From positions 62,001 through 126,000 of the forward strand of contig NZ_BOSH01000012.1 in assembly GCF_018403245.1 (NCBI RefSeq): a DNA stretch of 64,000 nucleotides. Reading direction: 5' to 3'. Shown piece by piece: positions 1-9,126 of the stretch. The position numbers and the translations under genes were made by a program. Position 1 is the stretch's first letter; each line of letters begins with the position of its first letter. The DNA comes from Paenibacillus sp. J2TS4 (GTDB lineage Bacteria > Bacillota > Bacilli > Paenibacillales > NBRC-103111). The notes under the pieces were generated by a model that was not told the DNA's origin, made no database searches, and saw only the letters and a list, made by a program, of their open reading frames with translations.

Positions 1-1
1 G

Positions 2-97
2 CTTGTGCTGATTCACCGTTTATATCTGTTCGCGGATAATCGGATGCAGACCATCGAGAATGAGCACAGGTACGATCCGATGCCTGTGCATATTTAG
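2..97 (+). CDS. C-terminal end of an unidentified upstream gene (partial)
   Basis: An open frame enters from the left edge and ends at TAG 95-97, giving the last 31 codons of a protein that finishes in MPVHI. The next gene starts 32 bases later behind a strong ribosome site, so this may be the preceding member of the sulfate/siroheme operon. There is too little sequence to name a family. Confidence 0.4.
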   Translation, partial: LVLIHRLYLFADNRMQTIENEHRYDPMPVHI

Positions 98-129
98 AAG
101 GCGGGTAAAAAAGGAGAGGGGGAGCGGCT

Positions 130-795
130 ATGAGAAGCTATCCGATGTTCGCCAATTTGCAAGGAAAGCTCTGCGTTGTCGTGGGCGGCGGGCATGTGGC
201 CGAGCGGAAAACAGCGTCCTTGCTGGATAGCGGTGCTCGAATCAAGCTGGTCAGCCCCCGCTGTACCGAGCAATTCGAGCGATGGGCGAGCCATCGGGAC
301 ATCGAACTCATTCGCCGACGATTTGAGCCGCAAGACGTGGCGGAAGCGGCGCTTGTTCTGGCAGCTACCGATGATCCCGAGACGAATCTGCAGGTCTACC
401 GTTCGATTGGCCCGAATCAATGGATCAACGTCGCCGATCGGCCGGATCTGTGCACTTTTACTGTGCCTGCCATTGTAGAACGGGGGAAGCTGCAGATAGC
501 CATCGGCACAGGAGGACGCTGTCCGGGTTTGGCCAAGAAGCTGAAAGGAACAGTGGAGCGGGCGATTGGGCCCGAATATGAGGAATACGTCGATTTTGTA
601 GGGGCGTGGAGACAGCGGATGATCCATCTAAAGCTGCCAGCGTCTTTAAAGAAGCAGCTGTTGGAGCGCTTGCTGGATGATTCACTGCTGGAGCTGACCC
701 GCAGTGGGAAGCGGGAAGCAAGAAATCAGGCAGCGGGCAGGCTGCTGGAAGCGCACCGCTCCGCGGCGCAGAAGACAGATGCGGAGGAGGGATGA
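130..795 (+). CDS. sirC: Precorrin-2 dehydrogenase (siroheme synthase, Met8/SirC type)
   Basis: Cytoplasmic enzyme that oxidises precorrin-2 to sirohydrochlorin with NAD, the second step of siroheme synthesis. The 221 residues fit the stand-alone SirC/YlnF/Met8 family. A Rossmann NAD site lies near the N-terminus (VVVGGGHVAERK), followed by the family signatures LAATDDPETN and NVADRPDLCTFTVPA and a helical C-terminal domain. The ATG at 130 follows an AAAGGAGAGGGGG ribosome site. Its stop lies one base before the TTG start of the chelatase gene, so the two are translationally coupled. Siroheme is the cofactor of the reductase two genes downstream. No ferrochelatase activity is assumed here because a separate SirB-like gene follows. 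Confidence 0.9.
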   Translation: MRSYPMFANLQGKLCVVVGGGHVAERKTASLLDSGARIKLVSPRCTEQFERWASHRDIELIRRRFEPQDVAEAALVLAATDDPETNLQVYRSIGPNQWINVADRPDLCTFTVPAIVERGKLQIAIGTGGRCPGLAKKLKGTVERAIGPEYEEYVDFVGAWRQRMIHLKLPASLKKQLLERLLDDSLLELTRSGKREARNQAAGRLLEAHRSAAQKTDAEEG

Positions 796-796
796 C

Positions 797-1600
797 TTGA
801 ACAATACGGCTGTGCTCGTTATCGCTCACGGTTCACCTGATCCCGGATGGGTGGCGCTTGTCGACGAGACGGTGCGTCAGGCGGCCCTTCCGCTGCCAGT
901 CGGCATCGGTTATTTGGGCGGAGTGCCGGATCGGGGCATCGCCGAGGCATTGCGTCATTTGGAGCGGACCGGTGTGCATACCGTCCTGATCGTCCCGTTA
1001 TTCGTGTCGGCAGGGAGTACGCATATCAACGAAATCCGGTATATGCTCGGCCTGATCCCCGCCCCCGAAGTCGCAACGGACCTCACCCCGTTGAACGTCA
1101 ACGTCCGGTTGGTATGGTCCGATCCGTTGGAGGACAGCGAGCCGGTGCAGCTTATTTGGGAAGAGCGGCTGCGGGAATTGTCCACAGAGCTTTCGCAGGA
1201 GGCGCTCTTGGTCATAGGGCACGGCAGTGGAGAGCCGGGTTTTCATGAAATTTGGGAAAATTTGCTGCAAAGCGTGAGTGATTCATTACAGCGGAAATTT
1301 CGCTTGAAAGCGGCGGCCTACGCCACGTTAAGGCCGGATACGGTGGCCGCGCAGGCGGAATCCTTGCTTTCTCGAGGCCGCCTGCTCGTGCTGCCCCTGT
1401 TTTTGAGCGAAGGCTATTTTACAAGACAAGCGATTCCTGATCGATTGGAAGGTATCAGCTACGCGTACACCGGGAGGACGTACTTGCCCCACCCGCAGGT
1501 GGCGATCTGGATCCGCCAAACGGTTGAGCAGGCACTGCAGCGGCATGCGGTCCCTCCTAATGATGCTGCTTTTGTATGCAGCACGCAGCAAAGAGAATAA
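797..1600 (+). CDS. sirB: Sirohydrochlorin chelatase, CbiX/SirB family, two-domain
   Basis: Inserts iron (or cobalt in the cobalamin branch) into sirohydrochlorin, completing siroheme. The protein has two tandem CbiX-like halves, each opening with the metal-binding His motif: VIAHGSPDPGW near the N-terminus and VIGHGSGEPGFHE in the second half. I start it at TTG 797 because GGAGGAGGG ends six bases upstream, the preceding gene ends at 795, and the longer open frame lies inside that gene. This gives 267 to 268 residues, the usual length for a two-domain SirB. Operon position between siroheme dehydrogenase and the siroheme-dependent reductase favours iron as the metal. Confidence 0.87.
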   Translation: MNNTAVLVIAHGSPDPGWVALVDETVRQAALPLPVGIGYLGGVPDRGIAEALRHLERTGVHTVLIVPLFVSAGSTHINEIRYMLGLIPAPEVATDLTPLNVNVRLVWSDPLEDSEPVQLIWEERLRELSTELSQEALLVIGHGSGEPGFHEIWENLLQSVSDSLQRKFRLKAAAYATLRPDTVAAQAESLLSRGRLLVLPLFLSEGYFTRQAIPDRLEGISYAYTGRTYLPHPQVAIWIRQTVEQALQRHAVPPNDAAFVCSTQQRE

Positions 1601-1669
1601 CGGCTATCGGAATCTTTAGGAATGGAAGAGAAACTGACTGATGAAAAAAATGGAGTGTGAATAACAATT

Positions 1670-3289
1670 ATGACAGAAAAGCGGATTTGGAAATGGGCGG
1701 ACGATCCGAACCTCAATAAGATGGAACTGACCAAGCTGGAGAAGGATGGCCTCGACGTCATTGAAACGATTATCAATAAATATTCGCTGGAGGGATGGGA
1801 ATCGATTGAAGCCTCTGATATGGACCGCTTTAAATGGGCGGGAATTTATCAGCAGCGTCCGAAGGAAGGCTTCTTCATGATGCGTGTCCGGATTCCCAGC
1901 GGCATCTTGACGAACAAGCAAGCCGTTGCGCTGGCGGAAATCGCCAAGGATTACGGGCGGGATCTGATCGATGTAACGACGCGGCAGGCGATTCAGTATC
2001 ATTGGCTGACGGTGGAGAGCCTGCCGGACATTTTCGAACGATTGGCCTCGGTCGGGTTGTCATCCTTCGAGGCATGTGGCGATTGTCCCCGTACCATCGT
2101 CGGCAATCCGCTCGCTGGAATCGATCCGCATGAGGTATTGGATACCCGGCCGATTGTCAAGCAGCTGGAGCAGTTCTTTTTGTTGAACCGCGACTTCTCC
2201 AATTTGCCGCGCAAGTATAAAATGTCCATCTCTGCCAATGTGCACAACACCGGACACGCGCAAATCAATGATCTGGCCTTCACTCCGGCCAAAAAAATAA
2301 TCGAAGGGAAAGAGGAAATCGGTTTTCATGTATGGGTAGGCGGCGGACTGTCGACCAAGCCGCATTTGGCCGAGCAGCTTGACGTGTTCTGTCTTCCGGA
2401 AGAAGTGGTGAAGGTGGCTGCCGGAGTAACGACGATTTTCCGTGATTTCGGCTATCGCAAGAGACGAACCCATGCCCGTTTGAAATATCTCGTTGCCGAT
2501 TGGGGGCCCGATAAATTCCGCGAGGAGCTTATTAAAATTACCGGGGAATTGCCAGCCCGGGGTGACGATTTGACCCAAGGGTGGAATGCCGGATATTTCT
2601 ACGGCATTCACGAGCAGAAGCAATCAGGGCTGTATTATGCCGGACTTTCCGTTCCGGTTGGGCGGATGAACGCCGGCGAAATGCACGAATTGGCTCGTCT
2701 TGCCCGGGAATACGGAGATGGCACGATCGGCACCTGTAATTCTCAGAACGTGCTTATCCGTCATATCCCGGCGGACAGGATCGAAGCGTTCCGCAAGGAG
2801 CCGCTTATCGTCGATCGTTTCCGGCTGGAGCCTAATACATTCGTCGGCTATGCAATATCTTGCACCGGGATAGAATATTGCAATCTCGCTGTCGTGGAGA
2901 CGAAGGAACGGATGCGGAAGCTCGCCGAGTATCTGGACGAAACCGTGGAGCTGGATACTCCGATCCGGATTCATATGGTCGGCTGTCCTAATTCCTGCGG
3001 GCAGCACCAGATTGCCGATATCGGGCTGCAGGGAGCTTTGGTGAGGACTCAGAATGGTGTGACGGATGCGTTCGACGTTCATGTGGGAGGAACGCTGGAA
3101 GGGAAGCCGCGTTTTAACACGAAGCTCAAAGCCCGGGTCGAAGTAGATCGGCTGGGACCGTTCCTGGCACAGCTTGTAGGAGTATACAAGGAAGAACGTC
3201 GGGAAAGCGAAGCGTATTGGCAATATGTAGAGCGGGTAGGGATCGAGACGATTCAGAATCAGGTCGACCGCATTCTGGCACCGGCTTAA
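1670..3289 (+). CDS. Siroheme/[4Fe-4S] assimilatory sulfite (or nitrite) reductase, one subunit
   Basis: Catalyses the six-electron reduction of sulfite to sulfide (or nitrite to ammonia), probably with ferredoxin as donor because no flavoprotein partner lies nearby. The 539 residues have the duplicated nitrite/sulfite reductase layout. The siroheme-cluster ligands are visible as C398-x5-C404 (CTGIEYC) and C439-x3-C443 (GCPNSCG). The stretch EACGDCPRTIVGNPLAG is also typical. Being surrounded by cysH, sat, cysC and siroheme genes strongly favours sulfite as the physiological substrate. Sequence families of this type (NirA/Sir) are often mis-assigned, so substrate is inferred from context. Bacillus subtilis uses the unrelated two-subunit CysJI for this step. 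Confidence 0.87.
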   Translation: MTEKRIWKWADDPNLNKMELTKLEKDGLDVIETIINKYSLEGWESIEASDMDRFKWAGIYQQRPKEGFFMMRVRIPSGILTNKQAVALAEIAKDYGRDLIDVTTRQAIQYHWLTVESLPDIFERLASVGLSSFEACGDCPRTIVGNPLAGIDPHEVLDTRPIVKQLEQFFLLNRDFSNLPRKYKMSISANVHNTGHAQINDLAFTPAKKIIEGKEEIGFHVWVGGGLSTKPHLAEQLDVFCLPEEVVKVAAGVTTIFRDFGYRKRRTHARLKYLVADWGPDKFREELIKITGELPARGDDLTQGWNAGYFYGIHEQKQSGLYYAGLSVPVGRMNAGEMHELARLAREYGDGTIGTCNSQNVLIRHIPADRIEAFRKEPLIVDRFRLEPNTFVGYAISCTGIEYCNLAVVETKERMRKLAEYLDETVELDTPIRIHMVGCPNSCGQHQIADIGLQGALVRTQNGVTDAFDVHVGGTLEGKPRFNTKLKARVEVDRLGPFLAQLVGVYKEERRESEAYWQYVERVGIETIQNQVDRILAPA

Positions 3290-3341
3290 GACGGAATCTC
3301 GCTTTTATTAGCACATACCAGGGAGGAAGGAGGAGGGAGAG

Positions 3342-3581
3342 ATGGCGGAATCAAACTCGGAATCGTATTTGTATAAGCTTGAGGCGATTTTAGCGGATGA
3401 GCGGCAGATGACTGTAATCGTCGTTTCGTCTTCGGATGAGAAGGCCTTTGTCTATGCAGAAAACAATTTGCTGCGGCATACGGTTGCTCCGCCGGGAATT
3501 CAGTCGCTTGGCATCGTCGAGAAGAAGCCGTTGGTCAGGGATGGAGTCGGTTATACGGTGGAGACGCTGCAGTTCGATTAG
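3342..3581 (+). CDS. Small DUF3906-like protein of the sulfate operon
   Basis: A 79-residue cytoplasmic protein with the pattern LYKLEAILADE, VIVVSSSDEKAFVYAEN and LGIVEKKPLV, which I associate with the DUF3906 family. The start has a very strong GGAGGAAGGAGGAGGG ribosome site. It is placed between the sulfite reductase and the CobA-HemD gene, in the same direction and with short gaps, so it is co-transcribed. Its function is unknown. The position suggests an accessory role in siroheme or sulfite reduction, but nothing in the sequence proves this. Confidence 0.65.
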   Translation: MAESNSESYLYKLEAILADERQMTVIVVSSSDEKAFVYAENNLLRHTVAPPGIQSLGIVEKKPLVRDGVGYTVETLQFD

Positions 3582-3656
3582 TTTATAAGCTGTGGGAGAG
3601 AAAACAAAGAAAGAAGCGGAATGGGATGCTGAATGGGCTCGGGAAGAGGTGGAAGG

Positions 3657-5186
3657 ATGAAGTTTGGAAAAGTGTATTTTGTCGGAGCGGGTCCGGGAGA
3701 CCCGGGGCTGATTGCTGTTAAAGGCGTAACGGCGCTGCAGGAAGCAGACGTTGTTGTCTATGACCGGCTGGCGTCCCCCCAGTTGTTGAAGTATGCGAAG
3801 CCGGACGCTCGTTATCTGTATTGCGGCAAAGAACCGGGAGCTCATTCCATGGCACAGGATGAGATTAACGAAATCCTGGTTCGCGAGGCGATGCGCGGCC
3901 ATATTGTCGTCCGCTTGAAGGGCGGCGATCCGAGCATCTTCGGCCGTGTAGGGGAAGAGGCGCAGGCGTGTGCCAAACGGCAAATTCCGTTTGAGATCGT
4001 TCCCGGCGTCACGTCAGGCATTGCCGCCGCTTCGTATGCCGGCATTCCGCTCACTTACCGGGAGATTAGCTCTAATGCGGCCTTTGTGACCGGACATCGA
4101 TGTGCAGGGAGCGAGGAGAAAGAGACGAATTGGCAGGCGGCCGCCGGCTTTGACACTCTCGTCGTCTATATGGGAGTCAAGAACCTGCCCTATATTCGGC
4201 AGCGACTTCTTGAAGGCGGTAAACCGCCGGCGACTCCGGCCGCATTGGTGCGCTGGGGAACGACGGGAGATCAGCGGACATTGACCGGTACGCTCGATGA
4301 CATAGCCGCGAAGGCCAAGGAAGCGAAATTGGAAGCCCCGGCCATCTTGGTCGTTGGGGAAGTCGTCCGCTTAAGCGAAGCGCTCGGCTGGTACGAGCGG
4401 AAGCCGTTATTCGGCCGCAAGCTGCTGTTGTTTCCGTCTTTGCAGCCCGCTCGGGACGATGCGCGCCTTCTGGAGCAATGGGGGGCCGAAACGGCGGAAG
4501 CCGCCATCCTGCCCGAGCCCTCCGTTATGGCGGAGCGTCTGCTTGTAGAGATCGCCGCTTATGACTGGATCATCTTCGCGGATGCCTGGGAAGTGAAGCT
4601 CTTCTTCGCCGCATTGCAAGCGGTCCGACGGGATATTCGCAGCATTCGGGCCCGCGTCGTCGCGCTCGATGAAGGAGCGGAAGCTGAGCTTGCGGCGAGA
4701 GCGATTGCCGTCGATTACAGCTTGGCTGCGGATCGAAGCGAATGGACCGGAGAGGTGCGTCCCGGTGTCCTGGGGCGGCGGATTGGCGTTCACCAAGGGG
4801 CCAGGCTGCTTATGCTGACCCCGGAATATGCCGGAATTAACATTCCCTATACAGAGGGAGGGGCTCATTGGCTGTTGACCGGCATGTACACCCCGAAGGT
4901 GCGGGCCACCGGATATTTGGCGGAGCTACTGCAAGGAAGGGGCTTCGATACGCTGTGGATCGGGGATATTCGCGCATTGTATGCGCTGCAGGAACTGGCT
5001 AATCGGGAGGAACTTTTGGGCAACGAATTGCGCCGCATATCCGAACTGGTTTGTGTCGGGGAACGAACAGCGGCGAAAGCGAAGGCTTTCGGCTGGCAGG
5101 TATCCCGCGTCATCCGGGATGGGGTATTCCTGGAAGCGGACGCGAAGGAGTGGCTGAGCGCCATTCCGGGAGGCCGCGTTTCTTGA
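3657..5186 (+). CDS. cobA: Uroporphyrinogen-III C-methyltransferase fused to uroporphyrinogen-III synthase (CobA-HemD)
   Basis: Bifunctional tetrapyrrole enzyme. The N-terminal half (about residues 1-245) is SUMT/CobA, which methylates uroporphyrinogen III twice from SAM to give precorrin-2. Its signatures are VGAGPGDPGL, VVRLKGGDPSIFGR and VPGVTSGIAAASYAGIPLTYR. The C-terminal half (about 260-509) matches the two-lobed HemD fold, loosely conserved as usual, ending in a VCVGERTAAKAKAFGW segment. I use ATG 3657 because AGAGGTGG lies just upstream and the VYFVGAGPG strand then begins at residue 5. An ATG at 3633 would add eight residues. It supplies precorrin-2 to the SirC enzyme at the head of the operon. 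Confidence 0.9.
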   Translation: MKFGKVYFVGAGPGDPGLIAVKGVTALQEADVVVYDRLASPQLLKYAKPDARYLYCGKEPGAHSMAQDEINEILVREAMRGHIVVRLKGGDPSIFGRVGEEAQACAKRQIPFEIVPGVTSGIAAASYAGIPLTYREISSNAAFVTGHRCAGSEEKETNWQAAAGFDTLVVYMGVKNLPYIRQRLLEGGKPPATPAALVRWGTTGDQRTLTGTLDDIAAKAKEAKLEAPAILVVGEVVRLSEALGWYERKPLFGRKLLLFPSLQPARDDARLLEQWGAETAEAAILPEPSVMAERLLVEIAAYDWIIFADAWEVKLFFAALQAVRRDIRSIRARVVALDEGAEAELAARAIAVDYSLAADRSEWTGEVRPGVLGRRIGVHQGARLLMLTPEYAGINIPYTEGGAHWLLTGMYTPKVRATGYLAELLQGRGFDTLWIGDIRALYALQELANREELLGNELRRISELVCVGERTAAKAKAFGWQVSRVIRDGVFLEADAKEWLSAIPGGRVS

Positions 5187-5322
5187 CTGCCATGCCATCG
5201 GTCATGTGCTGCTGCGACGTACTTCGGAAAGAGACAACTTGGGGATCGTCCGCCGTTGGTACAGCTTTACTCTTTTACGCTGTCTGACCGGATGATAAGT
5301 GGGGAAAAAGGAGGGAGCTTTA

Positions 5323-6039
5323 ATGTCTGACAAGTCGATGAGATATGAAGCTTTAACGGAGGAGCAGTATCGTGCGATTAATGCCAGGCTGGGAAGTCTG
5401 GATACGCTGGAGGTGCTTAAATGGGCCTATGGGCAATTCGGGGATAAGCTTGTATATGCTTGCAGCTTTGGGGTGGAGGGAATCGTGTTGATTGATTTGA
5501 TCAGCAAAGTGCGCCCGGACGCCAAAATCATTTTCCTCGACACACACGTTCACTTTAAGGAAACCTACGAACTCATCGTTCGGGTGCAAAACCGATATCC
5601 GGCTTTGCAAATCGAGTTTATCGAGCCGAATCTGACCTTGACCGGTCAGGCGGCGATCTATGGGGATGAACTGTGGAAAAGCAACCCTAACCTGTGCTGC
5701 CAAATGCGCAAGGTGGAGCCTTTGGCGCAGGCGCTGAGTGGAGCGGACGCCTGGATGTCGGGACTGCGCCGGGAGCAGTCTCCTACGCGGGCCCATGTTC
5801 AGTATTTCAATAAAGACGACAAGTTTCGTTCCATCAAAATTTGTCCGCTTATCCACTGGACGTGGGACGATATATGGGAATACGTTCATGCCCACAATTT
5901 GACCTATAATGAGCTGCATGATCGAGGTTACCCCAGCATTGGCTGCGAGACATGCACCCGCCCGGTGGCGGGAATCGACAGCTCACGGGCCGGAAGATGG
6001 GCAGGCAGCGGCAAGACCGAATGCGGTCTTCATCAATAG
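5323..6039 (+). CDS. cysH: APS/PAPS reductase, Fe-S type
   Basis: Reduces adenylyl sulfate or its 3'-phosphorylated form to sulfite using thioredoxin. The 238-residue protein has an ATP-pyrophosphatase-like fold (YACSFGVEGIVLIDL). All four cluster cysteines of the 4Fe-4S class are present: C125-C126 (NLCCQMRKVEPL) and C208-x2-C211 (GCETCTRPV). The catalytic cysteine C234 lies in ECGLH near the C-terminus. The cluster-bearing type prefers APS, although the Bacillus enzyme accepts both. The ATG at 5323 follows AAGGAGGGAG; a GTG at 5299 is open but lacks a site. A gap of about 135 bases from the previous gene shows no terminator, so co-transcription is likely. Confidence 0.93.
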   Translation: MSDKSMRYEALTEEQYRAINARLGSLDTLEVLKWAYGQFGDKLVYACSFGVEGIVLIDLISKVRPDAKIIFLDTHVHFKETYELIVRVQNRYPALQIEFIEPNLTLTGQAAIYGDELWKSNPNLCCQMRKVEPLAQALSGADAWMSGLRREQSPTRAHVQYFNKDDKFRSIKICPLIHWTWDDIWEYVHAHNLTYNELHDRGYPSIGCETCTRPVAGIDSSRAGRWAGSGKTECGLHQ

Positions 6040-6075
6040 AGCAGGAAAAAAGAGATGGCGGAGGAGATGAACACA

Positions 6076-7245
6076 ATGAGCATTAACAGACCTCATGGCG
6101 GAACACTTGTAAACCGTATAGATTTGAATGCCGATTATACAACACTGCATCAAGAAATAGAGTTGGACAATACCGCATTGTCCGATTTGGAGCTAATTGC
6201 CAACGGAGCTTATAGTCCGCTGGCCGGATTTATGGGAGAGGCGGATTATCAGTCAGTCGTCCGGAATATGCGTCTGGCGGGCGGGGACATCTGGAGCTTG
6301 CCGATCACGTTACCGGTTACGGAGGAGACAGCCGAGCGGTTAAACCTAGGCGATCCAGTCAAGTTGGTGCAGAACGGGGTCGTCTACGGTGTGATAGAAG
6401 TGGAGGAGAAATACCGGACCGACAAAAAACTGGAAGCGGAGCTAGTCTACCGGACAACCGATTCGGCCCATCCGGGAGTTAAAAATTTACTGGAGCGACC
6501 TGACGTCTACGTAGGCGGCCCTATAAAGCTCGTTAATCGGCCGGATAAAGGAACCTTCGCCGATTATTACCTGGACCCGGCGGAGACCCGGAGCTTGTTC
6601 GCGCAGCGAGGTTGGACATCGGTGGTCGGTTTCCAGACCCGTAATCCGGTACACCGGGCGCATGAATATATTCAAAAATCAGCGCTGGAAATCGTTGACG
6701 GGCTTTTTTTGAACCCGCTGGTCGGGGAGACCAAAGCGGATGATATTCCGGCGGAGGTTCGCATGGAGAGCTATCATGCGCTGCTGCAATCGTATTATCC
6801 GGAGGATCGCGTCTTCCTGGCAGTCTTCCCGGCTGCCATGCGCTATGCCGGACCGAGGGAAGCGGTTTTTCATGCATTGGTCCGTAAAAATTTCGGCTGC
6901 ACCCATTTTATTGTCGGCCGCGATCATGCCGGAGTCGGAAACTACTATGGCACCTACGATGCGCAGCGGATCTTCGGTCAATTTACGGAGGAGGAGCTGG
7001 GAATAGTGCTGCTTTTCTTTGAAAATAGCTTCTACTGTAATAAATGCGGAAACATGGCGTCGACCAAAACCTGCCCGCATGCTGCCCAGGATCGTGTCGC
7101 TTTGTCGGGAACGAAGGTTAGGGAAATGCTGAGCAGGGGGGAAGCCCCGCCGCCGGAATTCAGCCGCAAAGAGGTCGTCGACGTTCTGATTCGCGGACTG
7201 AGGGAGAAATCTGCGGATCACCGTGACTCGGTTGCCTCCATTTAG
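6076..7245 (+). CDS. sat: Sulfate adenylyltransferase (ATP sulfurylase)
   Basis: Activates sulfate with ATP to form adenylyl sulfate and pyrophosphate, the entry step of sulfate assimilation. The 389 residues match the homo-oligomeric Sat family. The nucleotide-binding QTRNPVHRAHEYIQ (HxxH-type) and GRDHAGVGNYYGTYDAQ motifs are intact, and the zinc-type cysteines CNKCGNM and CPH are near the C-terminus. Start ATG 6076 is spaced nine bases from GGAGGAG and gives the family-typical N-terminus MSINRPHGGTLVNR; ATGs at 6055 and 6067 fall on or before the site. It lies 36 bases after cysH and just before cysC. Confidence 0.95.
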   Translation: MSINRPHGGTLVNRIDLNADYTTLHQEIELDNTALSDLELIANGAYSPLAGFMGEADYQSVVRNMRLAGGDIWSLPITLPVTEETAERLNLGDPVKLVQNGVVYGVIEVEEKYRTDKKLEAELVYRTTDSAHPGVKNLLERPDVYVGGPIKLVNRPDKGTFADYYLDPAETRSLFAQRGWTSVVGFQTRNPVHRAHEYIQKSALEIVDGLFLNPLVGETKADDIPAEVRMESYHALLQSYYPEDRVFLAVFPAAMRYAGPREAVFHALVRKNFGCTHFIVGRDHAGVGNYYGTYDAQRIFGQFTEEELGIVLLFFENSFYCNKCGNMASTKTCPHAAQDRVALSGTKVREMLSRGEAPPPEFSRKEVVDVLIRGLREKSADHRDSVASI

Positions 7246-7293
7246 CCCGCAGCAATGATTAGATCGTCAGTTTTTGAATAGGGGAGGGAAGAG

Positions 7294-7902
7294 ATGTTGA
7301 AATCATCCGCGGCAAATCATATTATTTGGCACTCCGCGACGGTAACGAAACCGGACCGCCACCGTTTGAACCGGCATAAAAGCTGTGTGTTATGGTTTAC
7401 CGGGTTATCGGGGTCGGGCAAGTCCACTCTGGCCAATGCGGTACAAAAGCGGCTTCACGAGTTAGAAAAAAGAACCTACGTGCTGGATGGAGACAATATC
7501 CGCCATGGTTTAAGCAAAGGATTAGGCTTTAGCCCGGAGGACCGCAAGGAAAATATTCGCAGAATAGGCGAGGTTTCCAAATTGTTCGTAGATGCGGGAA
7601 TCATTACGCTGACCGCCTTTATTTCACCCTATAGAGAAGATCGCGATATGGCCCGTCAACTGCTCGATCCGGATGAATTTATAGAAATTTATGTCAAATG
7701 TCCGCTGGAGGAATGTGAGCGTCGCGATCCGAAAGGACTTTATCAAAAAGCAAGAAACGGTGAAATTCCCGAATTTACCGGAATTTCCTCTCCTTATGAG
7801 GAGCCGCAATATCCTGATTTGGTTATCGATAGCGGGCAGCTCACGATTGAGCAATCGGTAGAGAAAGTCGTTCAATACTTATATGCGATATCGGCTATAT
7901 GA
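7294..7902 (+). CDS. cysC: Adenylyl-sulfate kinase
   Basis: Phosphorylates APS at the 3' position to PAPS. The 202-residue protein carries the P-loop GLSGSGKSTLA, the LDGDNIRHGL motif, ENIRRIGEV and the TAFISPYREDR segment with the reactive serine, all typical of CysC. GGAGGGAAGAG precedes the ATG. It is the last gene of the operon. Since CysH here is of the Fe-S class that can use APS directly, CysC may serve PAPS-dependent sulfation as well as assimilation, or simply be kept as in Bacillus. No clear Rho-independent terminator follows. Confidence 0.95.
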   Translation: MLKSSAANHIIWHSATVTKPDRHRLNRHKSCVLWFTGLSGSGKSTLANAVQKRLHELEKRTYVLDGDNIRHGLSKGLGFSPEDRKENIRRIGEVSKLFVDAGIITLTAFISPYREDRDMARQLLDPDEFIEIYVKCPLEECERRDPKGLYQKARNGEIPEFTGISSPYEEPQYPDLVIDSGQLTIEQSVEKVVQYLYAISAI

Positions 7903-7950
7903 GCTTTCTATCCTATGGCAGAGCGTTTTATAAGCATTGAAATTGTCAAA

Positions 7951-7960
7951 AAGCGCTTAA
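7951..7960. promoter_or_regulatory. AAGCGCTTAA palindrome upstream of mscS (weak cre-like site)
   Basis: The palindromic core AAGCGCTT is the centre of CcpA (cre) sites. The flanks here match the consensus poorly, and the site lies about 90 bases before the mscS start. It could also be chance. Confidence 0.25.
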
Positions 7961-8046
7961 GGGGTAGGTTAAACGAAGCAAATATGATAGAATATAACCC
8001 AATTTTCCAACGGGGGTGAGCGAAAATTTTCGTTTATGATTGGGTT

Positions 8047-9117
8047 ATGTCGCAGTCAGACTGGATCGATTGGCTGTATGCACTTGGGATCCTGCTGCTG
8101 TTTCTGTTGTTTCGCAAAGTTTTTACTTCCTACCTCTTCGCGCTGCTGTTGCGTTGGTTCAAGAGGTCGAAAGGCCTCACCAATGGCTTGCTGTCTTTTG
8201 AGAAACCGCTGCGGTCTTTTTTTGTAGTGCTGGGTGTTTTTTGGGCGCTTCATCTTATATTGCCGGATCATTGGCCGTACTTTTCGGTATTGAACAAACT
8301 ATACCGGAACGTCGTTATAATTTTAGTCGGTTGGGGATTTTACAATCTTTCCGCGAAATCCTCGAATCTGTTTGCCGGTCTCAGCTCCAGACTCGGTTTG
8401 GACGAATCGAGCATGCTCATTCCTTTTTTATCCAAAATTCTACGTTTTATAGTTGTTGTTTTAGTCATAACTATGATCATTTCGGAGTGGGGCTACAGTA
8501 TTAACGGCTTGGTGGCGGGACTTGGCCTGGGGAGTCTGGCGATCGCGATGGCTGCGAAGGATACGCTCAGCAACTTTTTGGCGGGGATTATTATCATTAC
8601 GGAAAAGCCTTTTTCTAAAGGGGATTGGATTCTCACTCCCGATATAGAAGGAGTTGTAGAGGACATTACATTCCGCAGCTCCAAAATTCGTACCTTCGCC
8701 AACGCGCTTGTGACAGTACCGAACGCAACATTGGCTGACCGTCCGATTACTAATTGGAGCCGCATGGGGAAGCGGCGGATTACGTTTACTCTTGGAGTAG
8801 CGCTGGACTCTGACCGACCCTCGCTGCAGAGGGCCGTCTCCAGAATAGAGCGGAGGCTTCGTGAGGATGAGGCCATTCATCAAGAGACGATTATGGTTCA
8901 TTTTACCGATTTCAATGAAAGCAGCCTGGGGATCTACTTCTATTTGTTTACCAAATCGACGGTCTGGGCGGAACATCTGCAGATTCGTCAGGACGTCAAC
9001 TTTATGATTATGGAAGTGCTCGAGGAGGAGGGAGTGGCCTTGGCCCTGCCAAGCCAGCGATTGTTTGTCGAATCCGCCTCAGGCCCCGGAAGACGTCGGC
9101 TTGCTGACGAGACATAG
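8047..9117 (+). CDS. MscS-family mechanosensitive ion channel
   Basis: Small-conductance mechanosensitive channel of the cytoplasmic membrane that opens under hypo-osmotic stress. The 356 residues contain about four N-terminal membrane segments. The pore helix and beta-domain signature AAKDTLSNFLAGIIIITEKP then FSKGDWI follows, with the cytoplasmic alpha/beta portion after it (VPNATLADRPITNWSRMGKR). It is longer at the N-terminus than E. coli MscS and resembles Bacillus YhdY/YfkC-like members. No ideal ribosome site precedes ATG 8047; the frame is open back to 8020 without ATG/GTG/TTG, so the start is less certain than the identity. It ends ten bases before a shared convergent terminator. Confidence 0.88.
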   Translation: MSQSDWIDWLYALGILLLFLLFRKVFTSYLFALLLRWFKRSKGLTNGLLSFEKPLRSFFVVLGVFWALHLILPDHWPYFSVLNKLYRNVVIILVGWGFYNLSAKSSNLFAGLSSRLGLDESSMLIPFLSKILRFIVVVLVITMIISEWGYSINGLVAGLGLGSLAIAMAAKDTLSNFLAGIIIITEKPFSKGDWILTPDIEGVVEDITFRSSKIRTFANALVTVPNATLADRPITNWSRMGKRRITFTLGVALDSDRPSLQRAVSRIERRLREDEAIHQETIMVHFTDFNESSLGIYFYLFTKSTVWAEHLQIRQDVNFMIMEVLEEEGVALALPSQRLFVESASGPGRRRLADET

Positions 9118-9126
9118 AGAGCATGA

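Noticed and set aside
1..130. S-box or CymR-type control site of the sulfate operon
   Set aside because: The operon promoter lies outside the window and no such element is visible in the first 130 bases.
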